Source of the DNA: Stenotrophomonas mori | GTDB taxonomy: Bacteria; Pseudomonadota; Gammaproteobacteria; Xanthomonadales; Xanthomonadaceae | Reading direction: 5' to 3' | DNA: 64,000 bases | NCBI RefSeq assembly: GCF_023556335.1 | Contig: NZ_JAIKTS010000001.1 | Location: forward strand, 1,054,001 to 1,118,000 | Shown here: positions 1 to 10,787 of the stretch, one piece after another | How the letters are laid out: each line of letters begins with the position of its first letter | How positions within the stretch are numbered: position 1 is the stretch's first letter | The notes under the pieces: model-generated | Database searches by the model: none | Told to the model about the DNA's origin: nothing | The model's input: the letters and a program-made list of their open reading frames with translations, nothing else | Position numbers and translations under genes: made by a program

Positions 1-130
1 CGCCGGTCTCGGCGGCGTCGCGGCGCAACCCCTGGGCCGGCTTCCTTGGCCGGCCGAACAGGAAGATCGCCGCGATCAGCAGCAGGCCGGCCGCCAGGAT
101 GCCGATGCGCAACAGTGCCATGTCGGACAT
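1..130 (-). CDS. zipA: Cell division protein ZipA, N-terminal part (runs off left edge)
   Basis: Only the first 43 codons are inside the window. They start MSDMALLRIGILAAG, continue into one hydrophobic segment (about residues 5-25), then a short basic linker (RPRKPAQGLRR). This is the layout of ZipA, which anchors FtsZ to the inner membrane from an N-terminal helix and binds the FtsZ tail with a C-terminal domain that is not in the window. It follows smc on the same strand with a 48-bp gap, the usual gammaproteobacterial order smc-zipA-ligA. A second in-frame ATG lies three codons in. The name rests on position plus this short N-terminus, because ZipA is poorly conserved in sequence. Confidence 0.75.
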   Translation of the reverse strand, partial: MSDMALLRIGILAAGLLLIAAIFLFGRPRKPAQGLRRDAAETG

Positions 131-178
131 GCGGTGAATTCTCCGGTCAACGTGTTCAGATCGGCAAAGGATGGCACG

Positions 179-3100
179 TCATGCCGCGCCCGCCAAACGC
201 GCGGCCTCTTCCAGATCCACGCTGACCAGGCGGCTGACGCCGGGCTCGCGCATGGTCACGCCGGAAAGCTGGTGCGCGGCCTCCATCGTCGCCTTGTTGT
301 GGCTGACGAACAGGAACTGCACTTTCTCGCTCATTTCCTTGACCATCCCCGCCAGGCGACCGACGTTGGCCTCGTCCAGCGGCGCGTCCACCTCGTCCAG
401 CAGGCAGAACGGGGCCGGGTTCAGCTGGAAGATGGCGAACACCAGCGCCACTGCGGTCATCGCCTTCTCGCCGCCGGACAGCAGCGAGATGCTGGAGACG
501 CGCTTGCCCGGCGGCCGCGCCATGATCGTCACCCCGGTGTCGAGCAGGTCTTCGCCGGTCAGCTCCAGGTAGGCATGGCCGCCACCGAACAGCCGCGGGT
601 ACAGCGCCTGGACACCGGTGTTGACGCGGTCGAAGGTCTCCTTGAAGCGCCCGCGGGTCTCGCGGTCGATCTTGCGGATCGCGTCCTCCAGCGTTTCCAG
701 CGCCGTGGTCAGGTCCACGTGCTGCGACTCCAGGTACTCCGAGCGCTGCGAGGCCTCGCCGTATTCATGGATCGCCGCCAGGTTCACCGGCTCCAGCCGG
801 CGCATGCGTGCGTCGATCTGCTGGACGCCCTGCTCCCAGTCACCGGAGCGCGCGTCCTCGGGCAGGGTCGCGACCACCGCATCCAGCACGAAGCCGGCCT
901 TCTCCACCGCCGCCTGCAGCTGCTCGGCACTGAGCACCAGCGCCTGCTGGTCCAGCCGGCGCTGGGCGATGCGTTCGCGCTGGGCCAGGGCCTGCTCGTC
1001 GCGCTGCTGGCGGGTCTGCTCGAGCCCGCGCAGCTCGGCATCGATGCCCTCCAGCTGCGCCCGCGCCTCGCCCAGCACCCGGTCCACCCGGACCCGCTCG
1101 GCCAGTGCATTCTGGTGCTCGGCCTCCAGCGCCTGCACCGGCGTGTCGCCCTGGTCCAGCTGCGAATGCAGCTCGCCCAGCCGCGAGTCCAACTGCCCGC
1201 GCTGGGTGCTCATGCGCTCCAGCGCCTGGCCCAGCGAGGCGATCTGGGCACGTTGCGATTCCAGGGTCAGCGCCAGCGCATGCATGCTGTCGCGCACGTT
1301 GCGCGCCGCTTCGCGCGCGCGGTCGCGCGCATCGGTCAGCTGCCGGCGCTCTTCTTCCAGCGCCTGCCGGGCGCTTTCCAGGTCGCCCATGCTGGACACC
1401 GCATCCTCCAGCCGCACGCGCGCCTCGCCGGCCTGCTCGCGGCTGTCGTCGAGCGCCTCGAGCAACTGCGCCAGCTCGCCCTCGATGCGCTCGATGCGCC
1501 CGCGCGCCGCCTCCAGCCGTCCGCGCTGGCTCTGCATCTGCCCGGCCAGCTCCGATACGCCGCGGTGCGCCTGGTACAGCGCACGCTGTGCCTCCTCGCG
1601 CTGCTGCTCGGCCGCCAGCAACTGCTCGCGGTAACTGCCCAACAGGCCCTCCAGCTCGCTCTCGCGGACCTGCAGCGCCTCGATCTGCGTGCGCAGCGTG
1701 ACGATCTCGCGCTCGCGCAGCAATGCGCCCTGCTTGGCGGCCCCCTGGCGCGATACCCGCACCCAGCCCTCGCCCAGCCGTTCGCCGTCGCGGGTGATGA
1801 CCGAATCGCCCGCCGGCAGCGTGGCCTGCAGGCCGCGCGCCGCGGCCAGGTCGTCGGCCCCGTGCAGCCGCGCCAGCAGCCGGCGGATCGCCAGCGGGCC
1901 CTGCACGCGCGCGGCCAGCGAGGTCGGCGCGAAGTCGGCGCCGCCTTCGGCATCGGACACCAGCGCGATGCGGCCTTCGCCCAGCTCGCCCAGCGCATCG
2001 ACCAGCGCTTCGGGGGCATCGACCAGCACCCCTTCGATCAGCTGGCCCAGCGCGCTTTCCACCGCGTTTTCCCAGCCGCTGTCCACGGTGATGCGCTCAC
2101 CGACGCGCGCGGCCGAATCCAGCCCCTGCGCTTTCAGCCAGGCCACCGCGGCGCCCTGCTCCTGGCCCAGCGCGGCCTGCTGCAGGGTTTCCAGCGAGGA
2201 CAGCCGGCCGCGCGCGGCCTGCGCCTGCTGGCGCACCTCGGCCAGTTCGGCCTGGCTGCCACGCTGCCGGTCCTGCAACGCCGCCGCACCTTCCTTGCGC
2301 TGCTCGACCTGCTCGTTCAAGGCCTCCAGCGCCGCCGTCTGGGTTTCGTGCTCCAGCTGCAGCTGCTCGAAGGCCTCGGCCAGCGCTTCCAGGTCCAGGC
2401 CGGCGCGCTCGGCGGCCAGTGCCTCGCGGCGCCGGTCGGCCTCCAGGATCTGGCGGTCCAGGTAGTCCACCCGGGTACGTTCCACCTCGCCGGACCGGGT
2501 CGCCTCCGAGGCGGTGCGGTTGTGGGTTTCCCAGCGCTGCTGCCAGTCGTGCAGCGCGGTCTCGGCCTCGCGCAGGGCGTCCTGGCGGAATTCGTTCTCT
2601 TCCTGCAGTTGTTCCAGCTGCGGCTCGGCCTCCTGCGCCGCTTCGCGCAGCACGCCCAGGCGCGTCTCGTCGCCGCTGATGTGCTGGCCCAGCTCGGTCA
2701 ACGCCTGGCGGGTCTCGTCGCGCGCCTTGTGCAGCCGCTGCGCCATCTCGCGCTGGTGCTGGATCTGCTGCTCCAGCCGCGCCAGCGTGCTGCCGACCTG
2801 GTAGACGTCGGCCTGCGCGCGGCCCAGGGCCTCGGCGGCCTCCTCGCGGCGCACGCGGCCGGTCTCGATCCGGCTCTCGGCCTCGCGCTGCTCGGCGATC
2901 AGCTGCTGCAGCCGGGTCTCCTCGCCCGCCAGCGCCTCGCGCAGGCCGCCCAGCCGGGTGTCCAGGCCGCGGTACTCCAGGGCCTTCCACTGCGCGTCCT
3001 TGATCCGGCGCTCTTCCTGCAGCGCCTGGTACTGCTCGGCCTGGCGCGCCTGGCGCCGCAGGTGTTCGAGCTGCTTGCCGATCTCCTCGCGCAGGTCGTC

Positions 3101-3682
3101 CAGGCGGTCCAGGTTCTCGCGCGTGTGGCGGATGCGGGTCTCGGTCTCCTTGCGCCGCTCCTTGTACTTGGAAATGCCCGCGGCCTCTTCCAGGTACACG
3201 CGCAGGTCTTCCGGGCGCGCCTCGATGATCTGGCTGATCATGCCCTGCTCGATGATCGAGTAGCTGCGCGGGCCCAGCCCGGTGCCCAGGAACAGGTCGG
3301 TGATGTCGCGCCGCCGGCAGCGGGTGCCGTTGAGGTAGTAGTTGCTGCTGCCGTCGCGGCTGACCAGGCGCTTGACCGAGATCTCGTTGAACGAGGCGTA
3401 CTCGCCGGCGATGGTGTGGTCGCTGTTGTCGAAGATCAGCTCCACCGTGGCCTGGGACACCGGCTTGCGGCCGGCCGAGCCGGAGAAGATGACGTCGGTC
3501 AGCGAGTCGCCGCGCAGGCGGCTGGCCGAGCTCTCGCCCATCACCCAGCGCACCGCATCGATGATGTTGGACTTGCCGCAGCCGTTGGGGCCGACCACCC
3601 CGGTCATGTTGGTCGGCAGGTGCAGCGTCGTGGGATCGACGAACGACTTGAATCCGGACAGCTTGATCGTGGATAGACGCAT
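179..3682 (-). CDS. smc: Chromosome partition protein SMC
   Basis: A 1167-residue SMC ATPase, normal length for bacterial SMC. The head halves are at the ends: Walker A GPNGCGKS at residues 31-38, and the C-terminal signature LSGGEK near 1068 followed by Walker B CLLDEVDAP near 1092-1100. Between them are two very long Glu/Arg/Gln/Leu-rich coiled-coil arms and a hinge around residues 500-640. SMC forms a dimeric clamp with ScpA/ScpB that compacts and segregates the chromosome. I chose the start MRLSTIKLSGFKSF because the family begins there; the frame stays open another 45 codons upstream, but that stretch is proline/arginine-rich and unlike SMC. It is followed closely by zipA. Confidence 0.97.
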   Translation of the reverse strand: MRLSTIKLSGFKSFVDPTTLHLPTNMTGVVGPNGCGKSNIIDAVRWVMGESSASRLRGDSLTDVIFSGSAGRKPVSQATVELIFDNSDHTIAGEYASFNEISVKRLVSRDGSSNYYLNGTRCRRRDITDLFLGTGLGPRSYSIIEQGMISQIIEARPEDLRVYLEEAAGISKYKERRKETETRIRHTRENLDRLDDLREEIGKQLEHLRRQARQAEQYQALQEERRIKDAQWKALEYRGLDTRLGGLREALAGEETRLQQLIAEQREAESRIETGRVRREEAAEALGRAQADVYQVGSTLARLEQQIQHQREMAQRLHKARDETRQALTELGQHISGDETRLGVLREAAQEAEPQLEQLQEENEFRQDALREAETALHDWQQRWETHNRTASEATRSGEVERTRVDYLDRQILEADRRREALAAERAGLDLEALAEAFEQLQLEHETQTAALEALNEQVEQRKEGAAALQDRQRGSQAELAEVRQQAQAARGRLSSLETLQQAALGQEQGAAVAWLKAQGLDSAARVGERITVDSGWENAVESALGQLIEGVLVDAPEALVDALGELGEGRIALVSDAEGGADFAPTSLAARVQGPLAIRRLLARLHGADDLAAARGLQATLPAGDSVITRDGERLGEGWVRVSRQGAAKQGALLREREIVTLRTQIEALQVRESELEGLLGSYREQLLAAEQQREEAQRALYQAHRGVSELAGQMQSQRGRLEAARGRIERIEGELAQLLEALDDSREQAGEARVRLEDAVSSMGDLESARQALEEERRQLTDARDRAREAARNVRDSMHALALTLESQRAQIASLGQALERMSTQRGQLDSRLGELHSQLDQGDTPVQALEAEHQNALAERVRVDRVLGEARAQLEGIDAELRGLEQTRQQRDEQALAQRERIAQRRLDQQALVLSAEQLQAAVEKAGFVLDAVVATLPEDARSGDWEQGVQQIDARMRRLEPVNLAAIHEYGEASQRSEYLESQHVDLTTALETLEDAIRKIDRETRGRFKETFDRVNTGVQALYPRLFGGGHAYLELTGEDLLDTGVTIMARPPGKRVSSISLLSGGEKAMTAVALVFAIFQLNPAPFCLLDEVDAPLDEANVGRLAGMVKEMSEKVQFLFVSHNKATMEAAHQLSGVTMREPGVSRLVSVDLEEAARLAGAA

Positions 3683-3941
3683 GGGGCGGGAGGTTCCAGT
3701 GCCGGGCCGGTCGGGCGGCACCGTGAAGGGTTTCCGGGAGGTCGGGACGTTGGAAAAACGGTCCGCGGGGAGTATAAGCCCCTCCCCCCGGAGGGCGAGA
3801 AGGACCCGCCCGCGCACCCGGGACGCCCGCGGCGCCCGGCTGTCCCGGGCACGGCGCCGGTTCCGGCAAGGGTACGGGCCGGGCGCGGCGGCGTCGAACC
3901 GCGCCGGCCACCCCGCGCCCGCCGGGGACGCGGAAACGCAA

Positions 3942-3963
3942 ACGGGCGCCTTGCGGCGCCCGT
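3942..3963 (-). terminator. Hairpin terminator of the rpsF-rpsR-rplI operon
   Basis: A perfect 9-bp inverted repeat (ACGGGCGCC / GGCGCCCGT) with a TTGC loop lies 25 bp after the rplI stop. Read on the minus strand it is followed by a short T-rich run (TTTGCGTTT), as expected for an intrinsic terminator. Confidence 0.7.
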
Positions 3964-3988
3964 CCAGATGCTGGCTACGCGGCCCGGA

Positions 3989-4438
3989 TCAGGCGTCGGC
4001 TTCGACGACGACCTTGACGGTGGCTTCCACGTCGGCGTGCAGCTTGATCAGCACGTCGTACTCGCCCACCGTGCGGAACGCACCTTCGCCGAGGATGACC
4101 TCGCTCTTCTCCAGCGCCAGGCCGGCGGCGGTGAAGGCCTCGGCGATGTCGCGCGGGCCGACCGAGCCGTACAGCTTGCCTTCGGCCGAGGCATGCGCAC
4201 CGATGGTGACGCTGGCGTCGGCGAACTTGGCGGCACGGGCTTCGGCATCGTCGTGGAACGCCTTGGCCTTGGCCTCGTACTCGGCACGCTTGGTCTCGAA
4301 CGCGGCGACATTGGCCTCGGTGGCCGGAACGGCCTTGCCCTGCGGCACCAGGAAGTTGCGGCCGTAGCCCGGCTTGACGTCGACCAGGTCGCCCAGGTTG
4401 CCCAGGTTGGTGACCTTCTGCAGCAGAATCAGCTTCAT
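3989..4438 (-). CDS. rplI: 50S ribosomal protein L9
   Basis: 149 residues, the standard length for L9. The N-terminal domain shows the conserved block [20 protein letters not shown] at about residues 13-32, followed by a charged connecting helix and the C-terminal RNA-binding domain. L9 binds 23S rRNA at the base of the L1 stalk and helps maintain reading frame. It is the last gene of an rpsF-rpsR-rplI operon, 151 bp after rpsR; the priB gene that many proteobacteria carry in this operon is absent here. Confidence 0.97.
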   Translation of the reverse strand: MKLILLQKVTNLGNLGDLVDVKPGYGRNFLVPQGKAVPATEANVAAFETKRAEYEAKAKAFHDDAEARAAKFADASVTIGAHASAEGKLYGSVGPRDIAEAFTAAGLALEKSEVILGEGAFRTVGEYDVLIKLHADVEATVKVVVEADA

Positions 4439-4589
4439 TTTCTTGCTCCGTTATTCGTTAGCGGTGCGGAACATCCGCAGCGCAACGTCAGCTGTCCGAA
4501 TGGACGGGGTCCGGGCCGGCCGCGGGACGCGGCCGGAACCGGCGGGACCGCCCGGACCCGGCGCACCGCGCCGGCCCGGGCACTCCGGA

Positions 4590-4820
4590 TCAGACGTCGT
4601 GGTTGTCCGTGTACGGGATCAGCGCGAGGAAACGCGCGCGCTTGACCGCCGTGGCCAGCTGGCGCTGGTACTTGGACTTGGTGCCGGTGACGCGGCTCGG
4701 CACGATCTTGCCGTTCTCGGTCAGGTACTGGCGCAGGGTGTTGAGATCCTTGTAATCGATCTCCTTGACCCCTTCGGCGGTGAACTTGCAGAACTTGCGG
4801 CGACGGAAGAACTTGGACAT
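4590..4820 (-). CDS. rpsR: 30S ribosomal protein S18
   Basis: 76 residues starting [17 protein letters not shown], with the typical S18 core [20 protein letters not shown] and [21 protein letters not shown]18 forms a heterodimer with S6 on the platform of the small subunit. The gene sits 11 bp behind rpsF in the usual S6-S18-L9 order and is probably translationally coupled to it. The predicted protein is complete and of normal size (74-76 residues in relatives). Confidence 0.97.
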   Translation of the reverse strand: MSKFFRRRKFCKFTAEGVKEIDYKDLNTLRQYLTENGKIVPSRVTGTKSKYQRQLATAVKRARFLALIPYTDNHDV

Positions 4821-4831
4821 GAGCGGACTCC

Positions 4832-5263
4832 TTATTCGGCAGAGGCGGCGGAGTCGCCGGCTTCTTCATTGCTGGAACTGGCAGCTTCTTCGTCGTCGCG
4901 ACGACGGCGCTCGCCCCGCTCGGGCTTGTCGCCCTTCTCGTCCTTGCTCTTCATGATCAGCGACTGCTCGGTCTCGGCCTCGTCACGCTTGATGACCAGG
5001 TTGCGCAGCACGGCGTCGTTGAAACGGAAGCTTTCGGTCAGCTCATTGAGCACCGACTGGTCGGCCTCGATGTTCATCAGCACGTAATGGGCCTTGACCA
5101 GGTTCTGGATCGGGTAGGCCAGCTGGCGGCGGCCCCAGTCTTCCAGACGGTGGATCTGGCCGTTGCCGTTCTCGACCAGCGCCTTGTAGCGCTCGACCAT
5201 GGCTGGGACCTGCTCGCTCTGGTCCGGATGGACCAGGAACACGACTTCGTAATGACGACTCAT
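4832..5263 (-). CDS. rpsF: 30S ribosomal protein S6
   Basis: 143 residues. The first 100 or so form the S6 ferredoxin-like fold ([20 protein letters not shown] at the start, [17 protein letters not shown] near residues 45-60). The last 40 are a low-complexity acidic/basic tail ([19 protein letters not shown]) ending in Glu; such tails are common in xanthomonad S6. E. coli S6 receives extra glutamates at its C-terminus from RimK, but whether that happens here is unknown. I chose ATG at 5263 because S6 starts there; the longer open frame upstream is not S6-like. First gene of the ribosomal operon. Confidence 0.96.
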   Translation of the reverse strand: MSRHYEVVFLVHPDQSEQVPAMVERYKALVENGNGQIHRLEDWGRRQLAYPIQNLVKAHYVLMNIEADQSVLNELTESFRFNDAVLRNLVIKRDEAETEQSLIMKSKDEKGDKPERGERRRRDDEEAASSSNEEAGDSAASAE

Positions 5264-5500
5264 GTTTGATTTACCTTTCGGATGTGGCCCGTCCGGGCCG
5301 GACAGCCCCCCGTCGTGGACGCGGTGGGGCAAGGGTTCCCCGCACGCAGGGCGCAGGGAGCCGCGCATTATCCACCGCGGAGTGGCCGCGGGCAAGCGCC
5401 TCCTGTGCCGTACCCCACCGGGGCGGGACGGGCCTGCACACGCCCTTGCTGCAACGCAGCAGTACAATGCCCGGCCGTCCGCCGACCGCCCGGAACCGCC

Positions 5501-6715
5501 GTGCCCCCGCTCCCCCCGTCCTCCGCGCCGCTGAACCCGCGGCAACGCGCCCTCCTGCTGCTGGCCCTCGCGCTGGGCGGCTTCGCCATCGGCACCAGCG
5601 AGTTCGCCAGCATGGGCCTGATGCTGGAGATCAGCCGTGGCCTGGCGATCAGCGAGGCCCAGGTCGGGCACCTGATCAGCGCCTACGCCATCGGCGTGGT
5701 GGTCGGCGCACCGCTGCTGGCCTTCCTGGGCGCCAGCGTCAGCCGCCGCCGCCTGCTGCTGGGGCTGATGGGCTTCTACGCGCTGGGCAACCTGGCCAGC
5801 GCACTGGCCCCCAGCTACGCCACCCTCCTGCTGGCACGCTTCGTCGCCGGGCTGCCGCACGGCGCCTACTTCGGCGTGGCGATGCTGGTGGCCGCGGCGG
5901 TCAGCCCGCCCGGACAGCGCGGCGCCGCGGTGTCCCGGGTGCTGCTGGGGCTGTCCATCGCGATCCTGGTGGGCAACCCGCTGACCACCTGGCTGGGACA
6001 GCAGTTCGACTGGCGCGTCGCCTTCGCCCTGGTCGCGCTGCTGGCGCTGGCCACCGCGACGATGGTCGCACGCCACCTGCGCCACGATCCGGACGAGGTC
6101 CGCACCACGCCCCTGCGCGAACTGCGCGCGTTCAACCGCCCGCAGGTGTGGCTGGCGCTGGCGATCGGCGCGATCGGCTTCGCCGGCATGTTCTGCGTGT
6201 TCACCTACCTTGCGCCCACCCTGGTCAACGTCACCGGCATGGACGAGCGCTGGATGCCGGTCGCGGTCGGCCTGTTCGGCGTCGGCGCGATCATCGGCAA
6301 CATCGGCGGTGGCTGGCTGGTCGACCGGCTGCAGTTCCGGGCCGCCGGCGTGGTGCTGGCGTGGTCGATCGGGGTCCTGCTGCTGTTCCCGCTGGCTGCC
6401 CGCTCGGCATGGAGCATGGCCCCGGCGATCATCGCGGTCGGCACCATGGGCGCGCTCGCCGTCGCCCTGCAGACCCGCTTGATGGACGCGGCCGGCGAGG
6501 CCCAGACCCTGGCCGCGGCCTCCAACCATGCCGCCTTCAACACCGCCAACGCCCTGGGGCCCTGGCTGGGCGGCCTGGCCATCGGCGCCGGCTTCGGCCA
6601 TGCGGCCACCGGCTATGTCGGCGCGGCGACCGCCGCCGCCGGCCTGCTGCTGTGGGTCCTGGCGATGCACCTGGAGCGCCGCCGCGCGGCGCGGCCGCTG
6701 CCCTGCTGCCGCTGA
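5501..6715 (+). CDS. MFS transporter, AraJ/DHA1 (sugar or drug efflux) type
   Basis: 404 residues from a GTG start. Twelve hydrophobic segments are recognisable, with the family motif [15 protein letters not shown] in the first helix and [20 protein letters not shown] in the fourth and fifth. These match the AraJ/YdhP branch of the major facilitator superfamily, proton-driven exporters of sugars, nucleosides or drugs. The substrate cannot be read from the sequence. The frame is open much further upstream, but that region is proline/arginine-rich and lies in the gap next to rpsF, so the GTG just before [15 protein letters not shown] is preferred. It stands alone and converges with the Fe-S carrier gene. 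Confidence 0.85.
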   Translation: MPPLPPSSAPLNPRQRALLLLALALGGFAIGTSEFASMGLMLEISRGLAISEAQVGHLISAYAIGVVVGAPLLAFLGASVSRRRLLLGLMGFYALGNLASALAPSYATLLLARFVAGLPHGAYFGVAMLVAAAVSPPGQRGAAVSRVLLGLSIAILVGNPLTTWLGQQFDWRVAFALVALLALATATMVARHLRHDPDEVRTTPLRELRAFNRPQVWLALAIGAIGFAGMFCVFTYLAPTLVNVTGMDERWMPVAVGLFGVGAIIGNIGGGWLVDRLQFRAAGVVLAWSIGVLLLFPLAARSAWSMAPAIIAVGTMGALAVALQTRLMDAAGEAQTLAAASNHAAFNTANALGPWLGGLAIGAGFGHAATGYVGAATAAAGLLLWVLAMHLERRRAARPLPCCR

Positions 6716-6717
6716 CG

Positions 6718-6733
6718 GAGGCCAGCCGGCCTC
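6718..6733. terminator. Small hairpin between two convergent genes
   Basis: A 6-bp perfect stem (GAGGCC / GGCCTC) with an AGCC loop sits between the stop of the MFS gene and the stop of the Fe-S carrier gene. It is flanked by a second complementary pair (CCGCT / AGCGG). There is no clear T-run, so termination in either direction is only suggested. Confidence 0.35.
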
Positions 6734-7070
6734 AGCGGTGGTCTTCGTCGGTGGTGAAGCTTTCGCCGCATCCGCACTCGGCGGTGGCGTTGGGGTTCTT
6801 GAAGGTGAAGGTCTCGCCCAGGCCGTGCTTGCCGAAATCGATCTCGGTGCCGTCCACCAGCGCCAGGCTTGCCGCATCGACGAAGATGCGCACCCCCTCC
6901 TGCTCGAACACGGTGTCGCCCTCGCGCTGCTCGCGCGCCAGGTCGGTCACGTGGCCCCATCCGGAACATCCGGTGCGTTCCACGCCGAAGCGCAGGCCGA
7001 GCGCGCCCGGGGTCTGGGCGACGAAGCGCTGGACACGGGCATGGGCGACGGGAGTGAGGTGGATGGCCAT
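6732..7070 (-). CDS. A-type iron-sulfur carrier protein (HesB/IscA family)
   Basis: 112 residues. The three cysteines that define A-type carriers are present: C35 in RTGCSG, and C99 and C101 in AECGCGESF near the C-terminus. These proteins accept Fe-S clusters from the IscU or SufB scaffold and pass them to apo-proteins. The motif around the first cysteine ([10 protein letters not shown]) is closer to IscA/SufA than to ErpA, which has GGCSGF. No isc or suf gene is adjacent, so this is a solitary carrier. It has its own promoter-like sequence just upstream and runs divergently from asnS. Confidence 0.88.
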   Translation of the reverse strand: MAIHLTPVAHARVQRFVAQTPGALGLRFGVERTGCSGWGHVTDLAREQREGDTVFEQEGVRIFVDAASLALVDGTEIDFGKHGLGETFTFKNPNATAECGCGESFTTDEDHR

Positions 7071-7097
7071 GGCGAAGACTCCGGGGAATGCAGGACG

Positions 7098-7103
7098 ATT
7101 ATA
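7098..7103 (-). promoter_or_regulatory. -10 element upstream of the Fe-S carrier gene
   Basis: On the minus strand this reads TATAAT, a perfect sigma-70 -10 hexamer, 28 bp before the start codon. That would give a leader of about 20 nt. I cannot find a good -35 hexamer at the right distance, so confidence is moderate. Confidence 0.5.
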
Positions 7104-7168
7104 GGAAAACCCGGCGGCACCCGCGCCGGGGGAGGCGATAATCCTCGCCTGCCGGCCCGCGCAGCCGC

Positions 7169-7174
7169 TAGAAT
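7169..7174 (+). promoter_or_regulatory. asnS: -10-like element upstream of asnS
   Basis: TAGAAT (5 of 6 matches to the -10 consensus) lies 43 bp before the asnS start. A purine-rich ribosome site (AGAGGA) follows close to the ATG. No convincing -35 box is visible. Confidence 0.35.
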
Positions 7175-7216
7175 TCCGTATTCACAGATCGAGTCGATCG
7201 GCAGAGGATTCAAGTC

Positions 7217-8611
<1,395 letters not shown>

Positions 8612-8632
8612 TCCACACGGCGAGGACCCAGC

Positions 8633-8725
8633 ATGAGACGACAGTGCGCCCCCCTTCCAGTGCCCGCAGGCGGGTCCGTGGCCGCACTGCCGTCCGCGCC
8701 GGCGCAACCGGGCCGGCGCCCATGA
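8633..8725 (+). CDS. Possible 30-residue leader-type ORF
   Basis: A short frame starting ATG AGA CGA, preceded by GAGGA at good spacing. It encodes a Pro/Ala/Arg-rich peptide beginning MRRQCAPLPVPAGGSV. Its stop overlaps the start of the next gene as ATGA, which would allow translational coupling. No homology is recognisable and the composition is like non-coding GC-rich DNA, so this is only a candidate. Confidence 0.22.
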   Translation: MRRQCAPLPVPAGGSVAALPSAPAQPGRRP

Positions 8726-9027
8726 TCCTGTTCCTGGCCCTGTGCTTCGTGGGCGTCGCCATCGCCGGCTTCAGTGCGCTGCTGATCTTCTGGCCGCTGA
8801 CCCTGATCCACATCCGCGACCGCCACCCCGGCACCACCGCCGGCTTCGGCCCCTTCCCGTTCCTCGACGGCAAGGCCCTGCGCTGGCTGGTCTGCGGGCA
8901 CTACCGCGCCCTCGGCGACCGTTCGCTGAGCGGCCTGGCCACCCCGGCACGCATCGCCCTGGTGGTGATGTGGCTGGCGCTGGGCCTGGCGCTGTTGCTC
9001 TGGCTCTACTCCCAGGTGATGAAATGA
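8722..9027 (+). CDS. Small two-helix membrane protein, unknown function
   Basis: 101 residues. There is a hydrophobic helix at about residues 2-25 (ILFLALCFVGVAIAGFSALL) and another at about 79-97 (ALVVMWLALGLALLLWLY). The central part is soluble and includes PFPFLDGKALRWLVCGHYRALGD. I do not recognise a family with certainty; small proteins of this kind are annotated as hypothetical in xanthomonads. The stop overlaps the next start (ATGA), so the two genes are almost certainly co-translated. The start at ATG 8722 was chosen because the hydrophobic helix begins directly there. Confidence 0.72.
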   Translation: MILFLALCFVGVAIAGFSALLIFWPLTLIHIRDRHPGTTAGFGPFPFLDGKALRWLVCGHYRALGDRSLSGLATPARIALVVMWLALGLALLLWLYSQVMK

Positions 9028-9338
9028 ACGATGTCAACGCGCCCGCCGACCAGTGGTGGCTGGCCAGCCTCGGCACCACCCTGATCTGGGCGCGCCTGCG
9101 GATCCGCCCGGCCGGCACCGCCGAGGTGCTGGACAGCGACGGCAACCTGCTCAGCTACGACAGCGAGGACACCGCGCGCGCGCAGCTGTTCGACGCCGAA
9201 TTCGTCGCCTTCGACGGCCTCGACGAGGACGACGCCCTGGCCCGCGGTTTCTCGCTGCACGAGGTCCGGCCGCCGCAGGCCGACGACGATGCCGGACTGC
9301 GCGGCCGCATGGTGCAGTCACTGGGACGCCGCGCCTGA
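9024..9338 (+). CDS. Small acidic protein, unknown function
   Basis: 104 residues, with strongly acidic composition in the middle and end (FDAEFVAFDGLDEDDALARG). It begins MNDVNAPADQWWLASLGTTL. There is no signal peptide or membrane helix. It overlaps the preceding membrane-protein gene by four bases (ATGA) and probably works with it. The region WARLRIRPAGTAEVLDSDGN resembles a small beta-rich domain, but I cannot assign a family or function. Confidence 0.7.
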   Translation: MNDVNAPADQWWLASLGTTLIWARLRIRPAGTAEVLDSDGNLLSYDSEDTARAQLFDAEFVAFDGLDEDDALARGFSLHEVRPPQADDDAGLRGRMVQSLGRRA

Positions 9339-9483
9339 GCGCGCGCGCCCTCCCGCGCACGCCGGCCGCCTCGGCGCTGCCGCCAGGCGGACCGCCCGCG
9401 CTGGCGCCCCGGCCGTCCGCTCCTCCCGATGGCGCGCGCGCCTGCGCCGCGTCCCGCTCCGCCTTCTCCAGGGACACGCCCCC

Positions 9484-10146
9484 ATGAAAGACATCCACCA
9501 ACTGCTGGCCAACAACCGCGAGTGGGCCGACCGCATCGAGCAGGAAGACCCGAGCTTCTTCGACCGCCTGTCCATGCAGCAGCACCCCGAGTACCTGTGG
9601 ATCGGCTGCTCCGATTCGCGGGTGCCGGCCAACCAGATCATCGGCATGGCGCCGGGCGAGGTGTTCGTCCACCGCAACGTCGCCAACGTGGTGGTGCACA
9701 CCGACCTCAACTGCCTGAGCGTGATCCAGTACGCGGTGGACCAGCTCAAGGTCAAGCACATCCTGATCGTCGGCCACTACGGCTGCGGCGGCGTGCATGC
9801 CTGCCTGCACAACACCCGCGTCGGCCTGGCCGACAACTGGCTGCGGCATGTCGGCGACGTCGCCCAGAAGCATGCCGCGATCCTCGAGGCGATCGACGAC
9901 CCGACGCTGCGCCACGCGCGGCTGTGCGAGCTCAACGTGATCGAGCAGGTCGCCAACGCCTGCCGCTCGACCATCGTCCAGGACGCATGGTCGCGCGGAC
10001 AGAAGCTGATGGTGCATGGCTGGGTCTACAGCCTGAAGGACGGCCGCGTGCGCGAGATGGGCATCGACGTCGGCGGCCCCGACGAGCTGCTGCCCGCCTA
10101 TGCCAAGGCGCTGTCCTTCATCCCGCGCCGCGGCCGGCGCGACTGA
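9484..10146 (+). CDS. can: Beta-class carbonic anhydrase
   Basis: 220 residues. The zinc ligands and catalytic dyad of beta carbonic anhydrases are all present: C42, D44 and R46 in CSDSRV, and H98 and C101 in HYGCGG. The enzyme interconverts CO2 and bicarbonate in the cytoplasm, supplying bicarbonate for carboxylation reactions. The length and motifs match the E. coli Can type. The ATG follows a C-rich leader with only a weak ribosome site. It lies just upstream of the kynurenine-pathway genes; no functional link is obvious. Confidence 0.95.
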   Translation: MKDIHQLLANNREWADRIEQEDPSFFDRLSMQQHPEYLWIGCSDSRVPANQIIGMAPGEVFVHRNVANVVVHTDLNCLSVIQYAVDQLKVKHILIVGHYGCGGVHACLHNTRVGLADNWLRHVGDVAQKHAAILEAIDDPTLRHARLCELNVIEQVANACRSTIVQDAWSRGQKLMVHGWVYSLKDGRVREMGIDVGGPDELLPAYAKALSFIPRRGRRD

Positions 10147-10162
10147 CCCGGGAGCGCCGAGC

Positions 10163-10681
10163 ATGCTCGCTTCGCCCATCAACCTGCAGGCCTGGATCGA
10201 GGAGCACCGCCACCTGCTCCGGCCGCCGGTCGGCAACCGGATGATCGACAACGGCGATTTCATCGTCATGGTCGTGGGCGGCCCCAACACCCGCACCGAC
10301 TTCCACTACGACGAAGGCCCGGAGTGGTTCTACCAGCTCGAGGGCGAGATGGTGCTCAAGGTGCAGGAGGACGGTGCGGTGCGCGACATCCCGATCCGTG
10401 CCGGCGAGATCTTCCTGCTGCCGCCGCGGGTGCCGCACTCGCCGCGGCGCCCGGCCGGCAGCGTCGGACTGGTGGTCGAGCGCAAGCGGCTGGCGCACGA
10501 GCTCGATGGCGTGGCCTGGCATTGCGAACAGTGCAACCACAAGCTGCACGAGGAATTCTTCCACCTGGGCAACATCGAGACCGACCTGCCCAGGCTGTTC
10601 GAGCGTTTCCACGCCTCGCTGGCGCACCGCACCTGCGGGCGCTGCGGTGCGCTGCACCCGCTGCCGCCCGGCAGCCCCTGA
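10163..10681 (+). CDS. nbaC: 3-hydroxyanthranilate 3,4-dioxygenase
   Basis: 172 residues, a single cupin domain. By position the iron ligands are H48, E54 and H92, and the substrate-binding arginines are R44 and R96, the same pattern as in the Cupriavidus enzyme. The C-terminus carries the second, rubredoxin-like metal site of bacterial HAO, with two CxxC pairs (C121/C124 in HCEQC, C158/C161 in TCGRC). The enzyme opens the ring of 3-hydroxyanthranilate to give the semialdehyde that cyclises to quinolinate, the NAD precursor. It begins the haaO-kynU-kmo cluster; all three genes point right with 100-115-bp gaps between them. Confidence 0.95.
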   Translation: MLASPINLQAWIEEHRHLLRPPVGNRMIDNGDFIVMVVGGPNTRTDFHYDEGPEWFYQLEGEMVLKVQEDGAVRDIPIRAGEIFLLPPRVPHSPRRPAGSVGLVVERKRLAHELDGVAWHCEQCNHKLHEEFFHLGNIETDLPRLFERFHASLAHRTCGRCGALHPLPPGSP

Positions 10682-10787
10682 GCCGTCCGTCCGGCCCCGC
10701 CCCGCGCGGGCCGGTTGACGGACCGGCAACGGAAACCCCCGGTGCATGGCGCTACACTGCGGCGTCATTTCCGATGTGTGCCTGCCG

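Noticed and set aside
134-3676. 1180-codon open frame antisense to smc
   Set aside because: Arises from the GC-rich codon pattern of smc read in reverse; it is Arg/Gln/Leu-rich low complexity with no domain, while the smc strand shows all SMC motifs.
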